Positions 18,707 through 26,863 of a stretch of DNA of 64,000 bases are shown one piece after another (within the stretch, counting starts at the first letter, position 1; each line of letters opens with the position of its first letter). The position numbers and the translations under genes are program-made. Source of the DNA: Fulvivirga imtechensis AK7 (GTDB lineage Bacteria > Bacteroidota > Bacteroidia > Cytophagales > Cyclobacteriaceae); the NCBI RefSeq assembly GCF_000331535.1, contig NZ_AMZN01000003.1:18736-82735 (forward strand), given 5' to 3'. The notes beneath the pieces are model-generated. The model was not told where the DNA came from and made no database searches. It was given only the letters and a program-made list of their open reading frames with translations.

Positions 18707-19300
18707 CTACGCTCTTCTTCTTTGCCGGTAGGCATAATAGCTCAACACTACCTTCAGAGCTTCCAAAATCGCCTGGTTAACAGGCATCAGCCGCTGGCCC
18801 AGTTCGGCATCAATAGCACGGAGCTGAAAATAGAAATTCCGCATCACAGGTACTGATTTGCCCTCGGCAATATGCTTCACGCCATTTTGGTAGGCTTCTG
18901 AAAATTCTGTTTTGATCGTTTTACAGGTGACCAACTGTGGAGTTCCCTGCTTATCAAGCATGGCTGAAAATCCAAAGAGCCGACAGATCAGTCCCCGGTC
19001 TTCATATTGGCCGCAGAAGCCCTTGTCGCCTTCACTGACAAGTGGCCGGAAAGCTTTGCAAGTAGGGCTATCACTTTCAGCCTGAAGCTCCTCAAGCCAT
19101 TCATAGGCTTTCCCATCTTTAAATAGCTGGTATGCCAGAGGTAAGAATTCGAGTGGTGTGGCGGCAATGTCAGGTTTTTTACAGCACAACCCGCAGCCGC
19201 TGAGGCATTTCATCCCGGTAGCCTTTTGAAAGGTTGCCACCTCCCTCTCCAGATTGCTGAACACCCGCTCAACAGCCTGGACTTTACGATAAATCGACAT
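18707..19300 (-). CDS. YkgJ-family cysteine-cluster protein
   Basis: A 197-residue protein with a cysteine cluster typical of the YkgJ/Fe-S-cluster-binding family: CLSGCGLCCKKP near residues 34-45, then CKAF, FCGQYEDRGLICRLFGFSAM and LVTCKTIK. These cysteines probably bind an iron-sulfur cluster or zinc. The C-terminal part is helical. The function of the family is unknown. Single gene, convergent with coaX (59 bases between). Confidence 0.85.
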   Translation of the reverse strand: MSIYRKVQAVERVFSNLEREVATFQKATGMKCLSGCGLCCKKPDIAATPLEFLPLAYQLFKDGKAYEWLEELQAESDSPTCKAFRPLVSEGDKGFCGQYEDRGLICRLFGFSAMLDKQGTPQLVTCKTIKTEFSEAYQNGVKHIAEGKSVPVMRNFYFQLRAIDAELGQRLMPVNQAILEALKVVLSYYAYRQRRRA

Positions 19301-19626
19301 TAATGCTAAAAAAGCAGATGCGAATTTAACATAAATTCGGAATAAAATATTCCACCGGTAATTGCTTTTTTTCTAATTGAAAAACAGGCAGTAGTGTGTT
19401 CCATGTAAGCATGCAAATGGAACCATTAACCCCTTACTTCAGAGTCCAAAAACACTTATTAAGTCAATTCTCTTCATCATAATCCTCTTGGATACTTAGA
19501 ATCAGGTTTGTTTCAAATAATTAATAATGTAATAGAGATTAGTAAGGAGTCACCAGCCTGAAGACTGGAATTGATGTAAAGGCACAAGTGACGCTATCGC
19601 TTAACACTTGCGCCAGGATAGGCCAC
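19301..19626. other. Gap without recognised feature
   Basis: No gene, hairpin family member or RNA recognised in this AT-rich stretch. The left part should hold the promoter of the cysteine-cluster gene. Confidence 0.5.
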
Positions 19627-20091
19627 TTATTCAAAATGATAAAGAAATACCAGTGTAGCAGTAAAGGCAGGCTTGGGGTTGTCTTTAATTTCCAGCGTAA
19701 CATTCAGTTGCGCTTTTGTGATGCCCCTTAAATCTGCCAGTGAATGTAGTTGAGCCTTCAGTCGCACTTCACTATCTACCAATACCGGCTGATTGAATTT
19801 GAGTTTTTCAATACCATAATTGATCATCATCTTCAGGTTCCGGATCTCTGCAATTTGTTTCCAAAGATAAGGAGCTACCGAAAGGGTAAGGTAGCCATGT
19901 GCTATGGTATGTTTAAAGGGACCTTCTGTAGCAGCGCGCTCAGGATCTGTATGTATCCATTGATGATCCAGGGTGGCATCTGCAAACTTGTTGATCTGCT
20001 CCTGTGTAATTTTCAAATAGTCAGAAACCCCAAGCTCTTGCCCCAGGTGTTGTTCAAATTCTTTAAAGCTGCCGATTATTAGTTTGCTCAT
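19627..20091 (-). CDS. MaoC-family (R)-specific enoyl-CoA hydratase-like protein
   Basis: A 154-residue hot-dog-fold protein (ATG at 20091, MSKLIIGSFKEFEQ). The hydratase-2 motif is present: FADATLDHQWIHTDPERA with the catalytic Asp and His, then HTIAHGYLTLSVAPYLW. Such enzymes add water to 2-enoyl-CoA; the true substrate is not evident. An in-frame ATG at 20184 would add 31 residues unlike the family. Divergent from the lanthipeptide-like gene at 20242. Confidence 0.9.
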   Translation of the reverse strand: MSKLIIGSFKEFEQHLGQELGVSDYLKITQEQINKFADATLDHQWIHTDPERAATEGPFKHTIAHGYLTLSVAPYLWKQIAEIRNLKMMINYGIEKLKFNQPVLVDSEVRLKAQLHSLADLRGITKAQLNVTLEIKDNPKPAFTATLVFLYHFE

Positions 20092-20241
20092 ATTTTTCTG
20101 TGGTTCGGATTGCCGGTGAAGATAATTAAAAAAAATTTTTCCGTGCAGTAACCTTTCCAAAACTAAACCCACTAAAGGCAACAATGCGATAACCCGAAAA
20201 GCATAAACAGAGTAGGGAGTAAGATCTAAACCTGAACTACA

Positions 20242-20499
20242 ATGAAAAAGAAAAAACTAAACCTCAATGATTTCAAAGTACAGAGCTTTGTGACGTCTGT
20301 AGAAGGACAAGCTGAAGAAACTGTTAAGGGAGGATTCCATACGTTAGAGATCCTTTGTGGCGCACCTGTAGGCACCATTGTCTGTGGAACCAATAACACC
20401 ACCTGCTGCCTGGAAACCAAAGTGCAACTGATATGTGATGGCTACTACACCACCCCTGGGGGAGGTTGCCCTGTGATAACCTTTAACGGCTGTTTCTAA
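20242..20499 (+). CDS. Orphan pinensin-like lanthipeptide precursor
   Basis: An 85-residue peptide. The leader-like start KKKLNLNDFKVQSFVTS followed by an acidic stretch and KGG matches precursors of pinensin-type class I lanthipeptides of Bacteroidota (known family knowledge, from memory). The presumed core after GG at residues 30-31 is rich in Cys (7), Thr and Gly, as expected if Thr or Ser are dehydrated and linked to Cys. No dehydratase, cyclase or transporter lies nearby (neighbours are MaoC and ferritin genes), so any modification must come from enzymes elsewhere. A T-rich run follows the stop, without a strong stem. Confidence 0.68.
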   Translation: MKKKKLNLNDFKVQSFVTSVEGQAEETVKGGFHTLEILCGAPVGTIVCGTNNTTCCLETKVQLICDGYYTTPGGGCPVITFNGCF

Positions 20500-20703
20500 A
20501 AAAGTTGTTCCGGAGGGGGTTTTTATTTTTCTAAGTAAGTATAAGCCAGCCAATACCTCCGGGACCTCTCTGCCCTCCGCTCATCATCACTTTATCATTC
20601 CAGGCACAATTACAGCCCTCAGCGCCAACAAGTTTTCCATTTTATTGTTCATGATTAAATATCGGATTCATTATATTTATCGAAATATTAAAAGCATACA
20701 GTA

Positions 20704-21264
20704 ATGGCAAAACAGTTCATAACTCCGAAAAGATCTTTATCGGACGATACAGAAGAGAAGTTAAATAAGCAGATCATGATGGAAGGCCTCTCTTCGGCCA
20801 GATACCTTTCCATGGCTTCCTGGTGCGATACCAGGGGTTATATCAAATCGGCCCAGTTTTTATATAAGCATTCTGAAGAGGAGCGCCAGCATATGCTAAA
20901 GCTGTTTGCCTATATCAACAATGCCGGTGGGCATGCATTGCAGCCACAGATCACCGATATTAAGCATGAATTTAATTCACTCAGAGAAGTGTTTGAAGAA
21001 ATACTGGATCATGAAATAGAAGTAACACGCTCGATTAATGATCTGGTGGAGCACTGCTTTAAAAATAAGGATTTTACGACATTTAATTTTCTTCAGTGGT
21101 TTGTAACAGAGCAACGGGAAGAAGAAACACTTGCCAGAAGGGCGGTGGAGCTTTTTGAGATCATTGGCGAGGAAGGCATCGGGCTTTGGACGATCGATCA
21201 GGAAATTGCGAAGCTGGAAAGCGAGGGCAGCGAAACAGGCCTGGGTGAGTCACAGACCATTTAA
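20704..21264 (+). CDS. Ferritin
   Basis: A 186-residue four-helix ferritin that oxidises and stores iron. Ferroxidase ligands are visible in LNKQIMMEGLSSARYLSMAS (Glu), YKHSEEERQHMLKL (Glu and His), and FLQWFVTEQREEETLARRAV (Glu and Gln). The length and the non-haem pattern fit bacterial FtnA. It is convergent with a 2Fe-2S protein gene 18 bases away, a possible functional link in iron metabolism. Confidence 0.92.
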   Translation: MAKQFITPKRSLSDDTEEKLNKQIMMEGLSSARYLSMASWCDTRGYIKSAQFLYKHSEEERQHMLKLFAYINNAGGHALQPQITDIKHEFNSLREVFEEILDHEIEVTRSINDLVEHCFKNKDFTTFNFLQWFVTEQREEETLARRAVELFEIIGEEGIGLWTIDQEIAKLESEGSETGLGESQTI

Positions 21265-21281
21265 TTGCTTGCTTTTTACTT

Positions 21282-21533
21282 TTATTTAAATTTATTGAGA
21301 AGGGCTTCCAGTTCCTTCTCTTTTACTTTATGGTAGAGGCAATTTTCAACAATTACATTCGGCCCCTTTTTGCAATGGTTCATACATTTTGTTTTTACTA
21401 CCACCACTGATGATTTTAAGGCAGCCTTTTTGATTTCTGTCGATAAAGATCTTGTCAACAGCTTGCTTCCGTTCTTCTTACAATCTTTGCTGGTGCAGAT
21501 AAATATATATTTCTTGTTTTCCGGGCTTTCCAT
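21282..21533 (-). CDS. Thioredoxin-like 2Fe-2S ferredoxin-domain protein
   Basis: An 83-residue protein with the four-cysteine pattern of thioredoxin-fold [2Fe-2S] ferredoxins: FICTSKDCKKNG near the start and KTKCMNHCKKGPNVIVEN in the middle. It probably carries one cluster and acts as an electron carrier; partners unknown. Convergent with ferritin. Confidence 0.82.
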   Translation of the reverse strand: MESPENKKYIFICTSKDCKKNGSKLLTRSLSTEIKKAALKSSVVVVKTKCMNHCKKGPNVIVENCLYHKVKEKELEALLNKFK

Positions 21534-21689
21534 TTTTGAATTAACACATTTTAGATAAATAAATTTCCGTTTTCCCGGAATTATAAATACCTCTGGGAGG
21601 TTATTTGACTGTCTTTAAATCAACTGAAGACATTAAAATAACCCCAGTTCGATATAAAATGCCTAAAAAAGGGCAGTCATCCTGCCTGT

Positions 21690-21995
21690 CCCGAACTTGC
21701 CTCGGGGAGGTAGCTAACAACTTTTTAGTTGATTTTGTTGATAATGACATTACACCATTAACCACAGAGGAAGCAGAGGAGGAACAGAACTCATAAACCA
21801 CCACGTCATCCTGGAATTTTCGTAGAGCAACGGAGAAAATATTCAGGATCCCCCAGATCAATGGCAGAGGCTGAAGTTCAGTCACAGCCAGTAGCGAGGA
21901 GATCCCGGATCTTCACTGCGTTACGTCCGGGATGACGGTAGTAGGAGAATTGAATAATTCATTGACTATCAGAACGTAATGAAAACTTGTCATGG
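21690..21995. repeat. Dispersed repeat family B, copy 2
   Basis: In the 606-base gap 21534-22139. The reverse complement of this segment matches 3482-3770 through long identical runs (for example GTCATCCCGGACGTAACGCA and GGGGATCCTGAATATTTTCT). Small frames within it on either strand are shared with the other copy only in part, so it is treated as non-coding. The hairpin ATCCCGGA/TCCGGGAT is kept in both copies. Confidence 0.85.
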
Positions 21996-22139
21996 GTATG
22001 TGAGGAAGGGTCTTACTAAGTTGTGAATGGTACCCTTGAAGTAAGTAAGATTCTTCATGCCTCCCCGAGGTGTGGCTTTAGCTTGACAGCATCTATCTGT
22101 ACATCTGGAACCGGGGTGAATTAAAGACTCGCCGTTTAT

Positions 22140-22676
22140 CTAAAATTTCAATAATACATACCCGTTGAGTTGATAGGTAGTGACTGTGGTAAGCATGGAG
22201 GTAGCAATTTCAATACCTTCAAGAACCTGATCGGGTGATATTTGTCGAGCTATCAAAGACTGTCCGCAAATAGTTATTTTTACGCCAGCTTCACCAAGAG
22301 CCTTGTAGAGGTCGGTGTGCGGATTATCAACGCCAAATTTCTGCTTATAAGCGTCATTGTTCATGACCGTAAGCGCCATGGGACCGTGTATGGCCAAAAC
22401 GACTTTTATATTCTTTGGATCCACGCCACCTACAGCATGTAAATTGATCAGCCGTGCCACATTCACCAAAGAATAAGACAGCTCTGACGGTCCTTCTTCC
22501 CTGCTAACCACATCAACTACTATTTTATATGGCCCCTCGTGATCGGGCTTTACAGTGGCAGAAGGCATATCATAAATGCCTCCGTAATTTTTTATGACAG
22601 GGAAAACCTGTTCCTGAGCCAAAGTATATGTGCATGTTAAAAGTATCGCACTGAAGAGCAAGGTATATTTTTTCAT
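22140..22676 (-). CDS. Secreted DsrE-family protein
   Basis: A 178-residue protein with signal peptide (MKKYTLLFSAILLTCTYTLA). The mature domain fits the DsrE/DsrF fold: LVNVARLINLHAVGGVDPKN, KVVLAIHGPMALTVMNNDAY, and AGVKITICGQSLIARQI, where the Cys in ICGQS sits at the position used for sulfur relay in many family members. It would act in the periplasm. Only one Cys in the mature domain is evident, so sulfur transfer is possible but unproven. Monocistronic. Confidence 0.82.
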   Translation of the reverse strand: MKKYTLLFSAILLTCTYTLAQEQVFPVIKNYGGIYDMPSATVKPDHEGPYKIVVDVVSREEGPSELSYSLVNVARLINLHAVGGVDPKNIKVVLAIHGPMALTVMNNDAYKQKFGVDNPHTDLYKALGEAGVKITICGQSLIARQISPDQVLEGIEIATSMLTTVTTYQLNGYVLLKF

Positions 22677-22829
22677 TATTCCCGGGGTTTATTCAATTCT
22701 GGCGTATCTGGTAAATATTCAACTCATTATGGTCTCCACCTGACCTACATCCTTCCACAATATCCCGTTTTTTACTGAAAGGCTAAAGAGATAGTAAACA
22801 ATTTGCTGAAGCAAGGGAATTAGATGTGA

Positions 22830-23215
22830 GTCAGGAGTCGGCAGTCCGAAGTCGGAAGTAGGTAACTTTAGCGACAGCATTAGGAGCCTGGCAGGTTTAT
22901 GGAAGCAGGCAATTTTTTAGTCCTTAGTATTGGGTCGTGAGTATTGAGTGAAGGGCGAATCTTCATCCCAAAACACGCAAACTACTCTCCTTCTGGGAGG
23001 AGATACAGAGGTGGGTAAGTGGGGTTACCTCTCTGCGCTTCGAACATCTCCCCAGGTCGGGGAGACTTTAGTGATGACGTTCGGTGCTTTGTATATGATC
23101 TTCAATAAAAACAGCGTCATGGTGTGGAATCTGAGCCATCTGCAAATCCGTAGTGGGTACCAGCGGCTGGCAGACAAAGTCCAGACATACTTGATTTTAG
23201 ATGAAAGACCATAAA
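22830..23215. repeat. Dispersed repeat family C, copy 2
   Basis: Fills most of the 577-base gap 22677-23253. The segment from about 22925 to 23090 matches 54880-54953 plus 55094-55190 (GACGAATCTTCATCC, GGAGGAGATACAGAGGTGGG, CAGGTCGGGGAGACTTTAG). Here the sequence is uninterrupted, so it shows the empty state of the site that is filled by a nested element at 54.95 kb. A plus-strand frame of 88 codons across it looks accidental. Confidence 0.75.
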
Positions 23216-23253
23216 AAAAGAACGCATCAGCACAAAAATGCCATTTGCCCTCC

Positions 23254-23901
23254 TCAATACTCGACCAACCCGTTTTTGATGGCATATAGCACAAGTCCGA
23301 CCCGGCTTTTCACATTAAGTTTTTCAAAGAGTGACATACGATAGCCATCAATGGTTTTAGGGCTGAGGCACATTTGGTCAGCTATTTGGTTGTACGTCAT
23401 TTCCGAGCAGGCGAGTTGGAGAAACTCTTTTTCTCTTTCATTAATATCATATAAATCCTGTCCGTCATCACTTTGTAGCGCATTGATCAGCTTACCCGTT
23501 ACAAAGTCGGTATAATAGTAGCCTTTGTCGTAGATCGAAGATAACGCCTCTTTAAATTCGCCAGGTTCGGCATCTTTACACAGATAGCCCTTAACCCCCA
23601 GTTTGAGCATTTTAACAATGGTCTCCTCTTTTTCGATCATACTCAAAACAAGGATATGGATGCCTGGAAATTGAGCCGTGAGCCACTCCACGGTCTGAAA
23701 GCCATCCATTTCGGGCATGTTAACGTCCATTAATATAATATCGGGAGTGTTATCCTCATTGAGCTTACGCTGCAGGTCTAACCCGTTATCGGCTTCAAAC
23801 ACGATAGTGTATTTATCGGAAATTGACTCGATCAGGCTACGGAGGCCACCACGAAACAGCTTATGATCGTCTACCAGTGCAAGTTTAATTGTTGAATTCA
23901 T
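23254..23901 (-). CDS. NarL/LuxR-family response regulator
   Basis: A 215-residue regulator. Receiver domain at residues 1-125 with the acidic pocket LALVDDHKLF, phosphoacceptor Asp59 in IILMDVNMPE and conserved Lys in LGVKGYLCKDA; LuxR-type helix-turn-helix at about 148-210 (NEREKEFLQLACSEMTYNQI, LSPKTIDGYRMSLFEKLNVK). It overlaps the histidine kinase gene by 17 bases and is certainly its partner. Target genes are not evident; the membrane protein upstream belongs to the same operon. Confidence 0.95.
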   Translation of the reverse strand: MNSTIKLALVDDHKLFRGGLRSLIESISDKYTIVFEADNGLDLQRKLNEDNTPDIILMDVNMPEMDGFQTVEWLTAQFPGIHILVLSMIEKEETIVKMLKLGVKGYLCKDAEPGEFKEALSSIYDKGYYYTDFVTGKLINALQSDDGQDLYDINEREKEFLQLACSEMTYNQIADQMCLSPKTIDGYRMSLFEKLNVKSRVGLVLYAIKNGLVEY

Positions 23902-24688
23902 TGGTTAGGGGCATGTTAATTAAAATCTCGGTTCCCGCATGGGTAGTGCTGCTTATTTTGAGGTCCGCATGTATCACCTTTGCCCGTGTCCTCAGGTTTA
24001 AAAGACCAGAACCTCCACGTTTGATGACTTCATCTATGTCAAAACCCACACCATTATCTTTAAATGTTAATTTAAGAAAACCAGCATACACTTCGGCATT
24101 TACAGATATATGATTGGCATTGCTATGCTTTAGGATATTGTTCAGGATCTCCTGCGACATCCGAAAAAGAATAATTGCTTTACTCGGGTCCAGTTTTATA
24201 TTTTTGTTTACGCAGTGAAATTCCACCTGATACAGCCCTAGCTTTTTTATCTGGTCCAGTTCATTCTTCAATCCTTCGCATAATCCTGTGCTAACGATGC
24301 GGTCGCTATTCAGCGAAACACTTAGCCCCTTGATATCAGATATCAGTTTTCGAAGTAAGCTTCTTGTCTCATCAAGTTTCTCTTCGGCCTTTTCTCTGGC
24401 CCCTAAATCAATGATATTCAGGTTAATCTTTATCAAACTTGCTATTTGCCCGATATTATCGTGCAACTCATATCCGATATGCTTCAAAGTTTGTTCACGG
24501 ATCTCAAGCTGCGCTTCCAGCAGGTTTTTTGAAAACAGATCTTTGATCTGCTGCTTTTCGATTTTATGCTGCTGGCGCTTCCTTACAAATACAAGGGTAA
24601 ATGCTACGATAAACGCGCATAACAGAAAGAACAGCAGCGAGCCGGCAGTAATGGCAACAACTATATCTGATATGGGGTAGTCGCTCAT
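23885..24688 (-). CDS. NarX-type sensor histidine kinase
   Basis: A 267-residue kinase with one N-terminal transmembrane helix (about residues 9-35), a short coiled linker, a HisKA_3 dimerisation domain with phospho-His76 in YELHDNIGQIASL, and a HATPase domain (KDNGVGFDIDE, GGSGLLNLRTRAK). It has almost no extracellular part, so sensing probably depends on the membrane protein encoded just upstream (4-base overlap) or on the helix itself. Overlaps the regulator by 17 bases. Confidence 0.93.
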   Translation of the reverse strand: MSDYPISDIVVAITAGSLLFFLLCAFIVAFTLVFVRKRQQHKIEKQQIKDLFSKNLLEAQLEIREQTLKHIGYELHDNIGQIASLIKINLNIIDLGAREKAEEKLDETRSLLRKLISDIKGLSVSLNSDRIVSTGLCEGLKNELDQIKKLGLYQVEFHCVNKNIKLDPSKAIILFRMSQEILNNILKHSNANHISVNAEVYAGFLKLTFKDNGVGFDIDEVIKRGGSGLLNLRTRAKVIHADLKISSTTHAGTEILINMPLTNEFNN

Positions 24689-25287
24689 AGTGGCACTGAT
24701 TTTTTCTGCCCTCTGTAGTCGTGGTAAAAGCCAATAAAAAAGACCAGGTACATAATGGTGTTAAACACATCGTGTATAATCCACAGGTTTTTTAGCAGGC
24801 TATCTCTCGTAGCCATAATGTAATGCCACAATCCAAAGATCAGCATCGTACAGGAGGTATACAGGAACAACCCCAAAAGGAAAAACAGATACGACCTTTT
24901 GGTGTGTAGCAGGCGATCGTCATTTTCATAGATGTCAAGTACACTCAGCAATATCCAGGAGGTATAAACGAGATTATTAAGGCATAGCCATTCGGTCAGG
25001 AATTTGTCCTCTATTCCCCAGTAGAGGATTGAAATAAGCCCGAACAGCATGCAAAATATACCGGATACTTTAAAGATCTGCTCTTTGCGGGGTGTGCTAT
25101 AGCTGTTATTGAAAAAGAAGTACAAGATCACAAGCTCTATTCCGACATTGATATTATAAAAGATATTTAAGACAGCAACCCGGCCCAAAATGGCTCTCGC
25201 CAGTTGAGGAACACACGCCAGCAAGACCAACAGCAGTATCAGCCTGGACTTGTCTGAAAGCCGGGGATAAAAGAAGCATCCTGCCAC
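24685..25287 (-). CDS. Multi-pass membrane protein in two-component operon
   Basis: A protein of at least 200 residues with six hydrophobic segments, overlapping the kinase gene by 4 bases (ATGA type). It could be the sensory partner of the kinase. The only standard start is GTG at 25287, which cuts into a first hydrophobic helix: the open frame runs on upstream to 25357 and would add IWSILLPAV, completing that helix, but contains no ATG, GTG or TTG in frame. A non-standard start (for example CTG at 25329) or a sequence error is possible. Confidence 0.7.
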   Translation of the reverse strand: MAGCFFYPRLSDKSRLILLLVLLACVPQLARAILGRVAVLNIFYNINVGIELVILYFFFNNSYSTPRKEQIFKVSGIFCMLFGLISILYWGIEDKFLTEWLCLNNLVYTSWILLSVLDIYENDDRLLHTKRSYLFFLLGLFLYTSCTMLIFGLWHYIMATRDSLLKNLWIIHDVFNTIMYLVFFIGFYHDYRGQKKSVPL

Positions 25288-25353
25288 TGCCGGTAGCAGG
25301 ATGCTCCAAATCGATATTTTATTTATCAGGTCCTGGATACATAAATTTATTAT

Positions 25354-25830
25354 TTATTCTTCAACAATAAATAGTAAATTCTCATGGATGTTATCAAGCG
25401 TAGACCTTACCAGCTTGGGGGGATACTCTGTAGCAGGTTCGTTTAGTGGCAGGGAGCTGTAAGTTGTTCCTCCACCATGTTTACAGCCAGCCGCTACAAT
25501 CGTAAAAGATCCTTTCTTGAAGTCTTCATCTTGTGAAACTTCCTTTTCAGAATGAGCTCCTAGAATTATCATTAGGTGAGTTGCTCCTAATTCTTTGTCA
25601 AAAAAACGCAGGATATCATCTTTTTCAAATACAAAAGCATTGAACTTCGCCTTGTGATCTCTGAATCTATCAACCATCTCTTGCTCCTCATCTGAAGCCG
25701 GTTTGCGCCTAAGGTAACGCCTGATATTTCCATTCAACTTGCAATATGTGCCAATGATCTCATTCGCTTTCTTCTTGTCAATAGGTTGGCTATCGATCCC
25801 AAGTGCGCTGTTGTTATTTTTGTCGTTCAT
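25354..25830 (-). CDS. Unknown protein upstream of two-component operon
   Basis: A 158-residue soluble protein without signal peptide. The first half is helical and charged (RRYLRRKPASDEEQEMVDRF), the second has strand-like segments ATHLMIILGAHSEKE and GSFTIVAAGCKHGGGTTYSS. No family is recognised. It ends 67 bases before the GTG start of the membrane protein gene, in the same orientation, so co-transcription is plausible. Confidence 0.65.
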   Translation of the reverse strand: MNDKNNNSALGIDSQPIDKKKANEIIGTYCKLNGNIRRYLRRKPASDEEQEMVDRFRDHKAKFNAFVFEKDDILRFFDKELGATHLMIILGAHSEKEVSQDEDFKKGSFTIVAAGCKHGGGTTYSSLPLNEPATEYPPKLVRSTLDNIHENLLFIVEE

Positions 25831-26016
25831 GATAAAAAAGTGTTTAGTGTAACAATTTCATCAAGTTAAGCTCAACAGTACCATTAACCTAGCCGGTGTG
25901 GAAGAAACAGGATAATTATAATTATTCTCAGGCTTTTTCCTATTCGATATTCAGGGGTTCTCCTGTGGAAGGCAAGCTGTTTTGGAAGTACCTTTATCAT
26001 TTAAAAAACAAATACT

Positions 26017-26721
26017 ATGAAAAAGCAATTAACCCTCCTGACGATTTTATTCTCAAGCTTTACTTGTTTTAGTCAAACAAAAGACGCTTACATGCTCAGC
26101 GACTATTCAAAAAACCACCAGCTTGACCATGTAATAGAGGTTGAATCAAATAAAGACACTTTAACTTTATCTGGATATAATAAAAGTAATGACTCCCTAC
26201 TCTTGAGAATAAAGGTTAAATTAAAAAGATATGACGTGCTGGCAATAAACGAGTGGCATTCAATATTTAATAAAGGACATTTTAAACCCCTGCCTATTTC
26301 AATAACTACTGTACCCTTTAAAGTAAGACCTGAGTTGGATGAATTTAGAACAAATGCTACTTCCGGAATAACTAATGTGGGGTTAAATCTTGATTTAGGT
26401 AGATGGAAAACAGAAAGATATTTTGCTTCCGGAAAGAAATCAACACACAAATTTTATGGAGGGATATGGCTCGCACCATCAGTTGAGGAGTTGGATTCTC
26501 TGCAAACTAGAGGTTTTTTAGCTAAGGGAACTGCAAGTAAGCAACTCTTTATCTCCACTGCGCTGACGCTTAATTATACTTACAACAACTTTACCTTCAC
26601 ATTTGTGCCCGTTGGGTTTGATATAGCGACTTCTTCTGTTGGAAAAGAATGGATCTATAATAGAGAAAGGTGGTGGGGATTTGGAATAGGATTAGAGCCT
26701 AAATTTTTTAAGTCCAATTAG
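26017..26721 (+). CDS. Secreted protein of unknown function
   Basis: A 234-residue protein with signal peptide (MKKQLTLLTILFSSFTCFSQ). The mature part is rich in strands with alternating hydrophobic residues (TNVGLNLDLGRW, LFISTALTLNYTYNNFTFTF, WWGFGIGLEPKFFKSN) and ends in an aromatic residue-containing strand. This is compatible with a small outer-membrane beta-barrel-like protein, an inference only. It begins a plus-strand accessory stretch and is followed by a large lipoprotein gene after 142 bases. Confidence 0.7.
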   Translation: MKKQLTLLTILFSSFTCFSQTKDAYMLSDYSKNHQLDHVIEVESNKDTLTLSGYNKSNDSLLLRIKVKLKRYDVLAINEWHSIFNKGHFKPLPISITTVPFKVRPELDEFRTNATSGITNVGLNLDLGRWKTERYFASGKKSTHKFYGGIWLAPSVEELDSLQTRGFLAKGTASKQLFISTALTLNYTYNNFTFTFVPVGFDIATSSVGKEWIYNRERWWGFGIGLEPKFFKSN

Positions 26722-26863
26722 TAAAGAAGTAAAAAATAACTATCGAAAAAAGAACTATGGAACGACAAGTCTTGCCGCAAGAGTGTAGTGCACTTGCACC
26801 ATGACGCTATATTGCAACAGTTCTGTAGTTAGAAAAAATTTCTTAAACATAATCAATCAACCG

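Noticed and set aside
21601..21885. Frames on both strands in the family B repeat (about 63 and 94 codons)
   Set aside because: They run through a dispersed repeat; the other copy at 3.5 kb keeps only parts and has different stops.
22948..23214. 88-codon plus-strand frame in the family C repeat
   Set aside because: It follows a repeat that is non-coding in its other copies and has no start signal.
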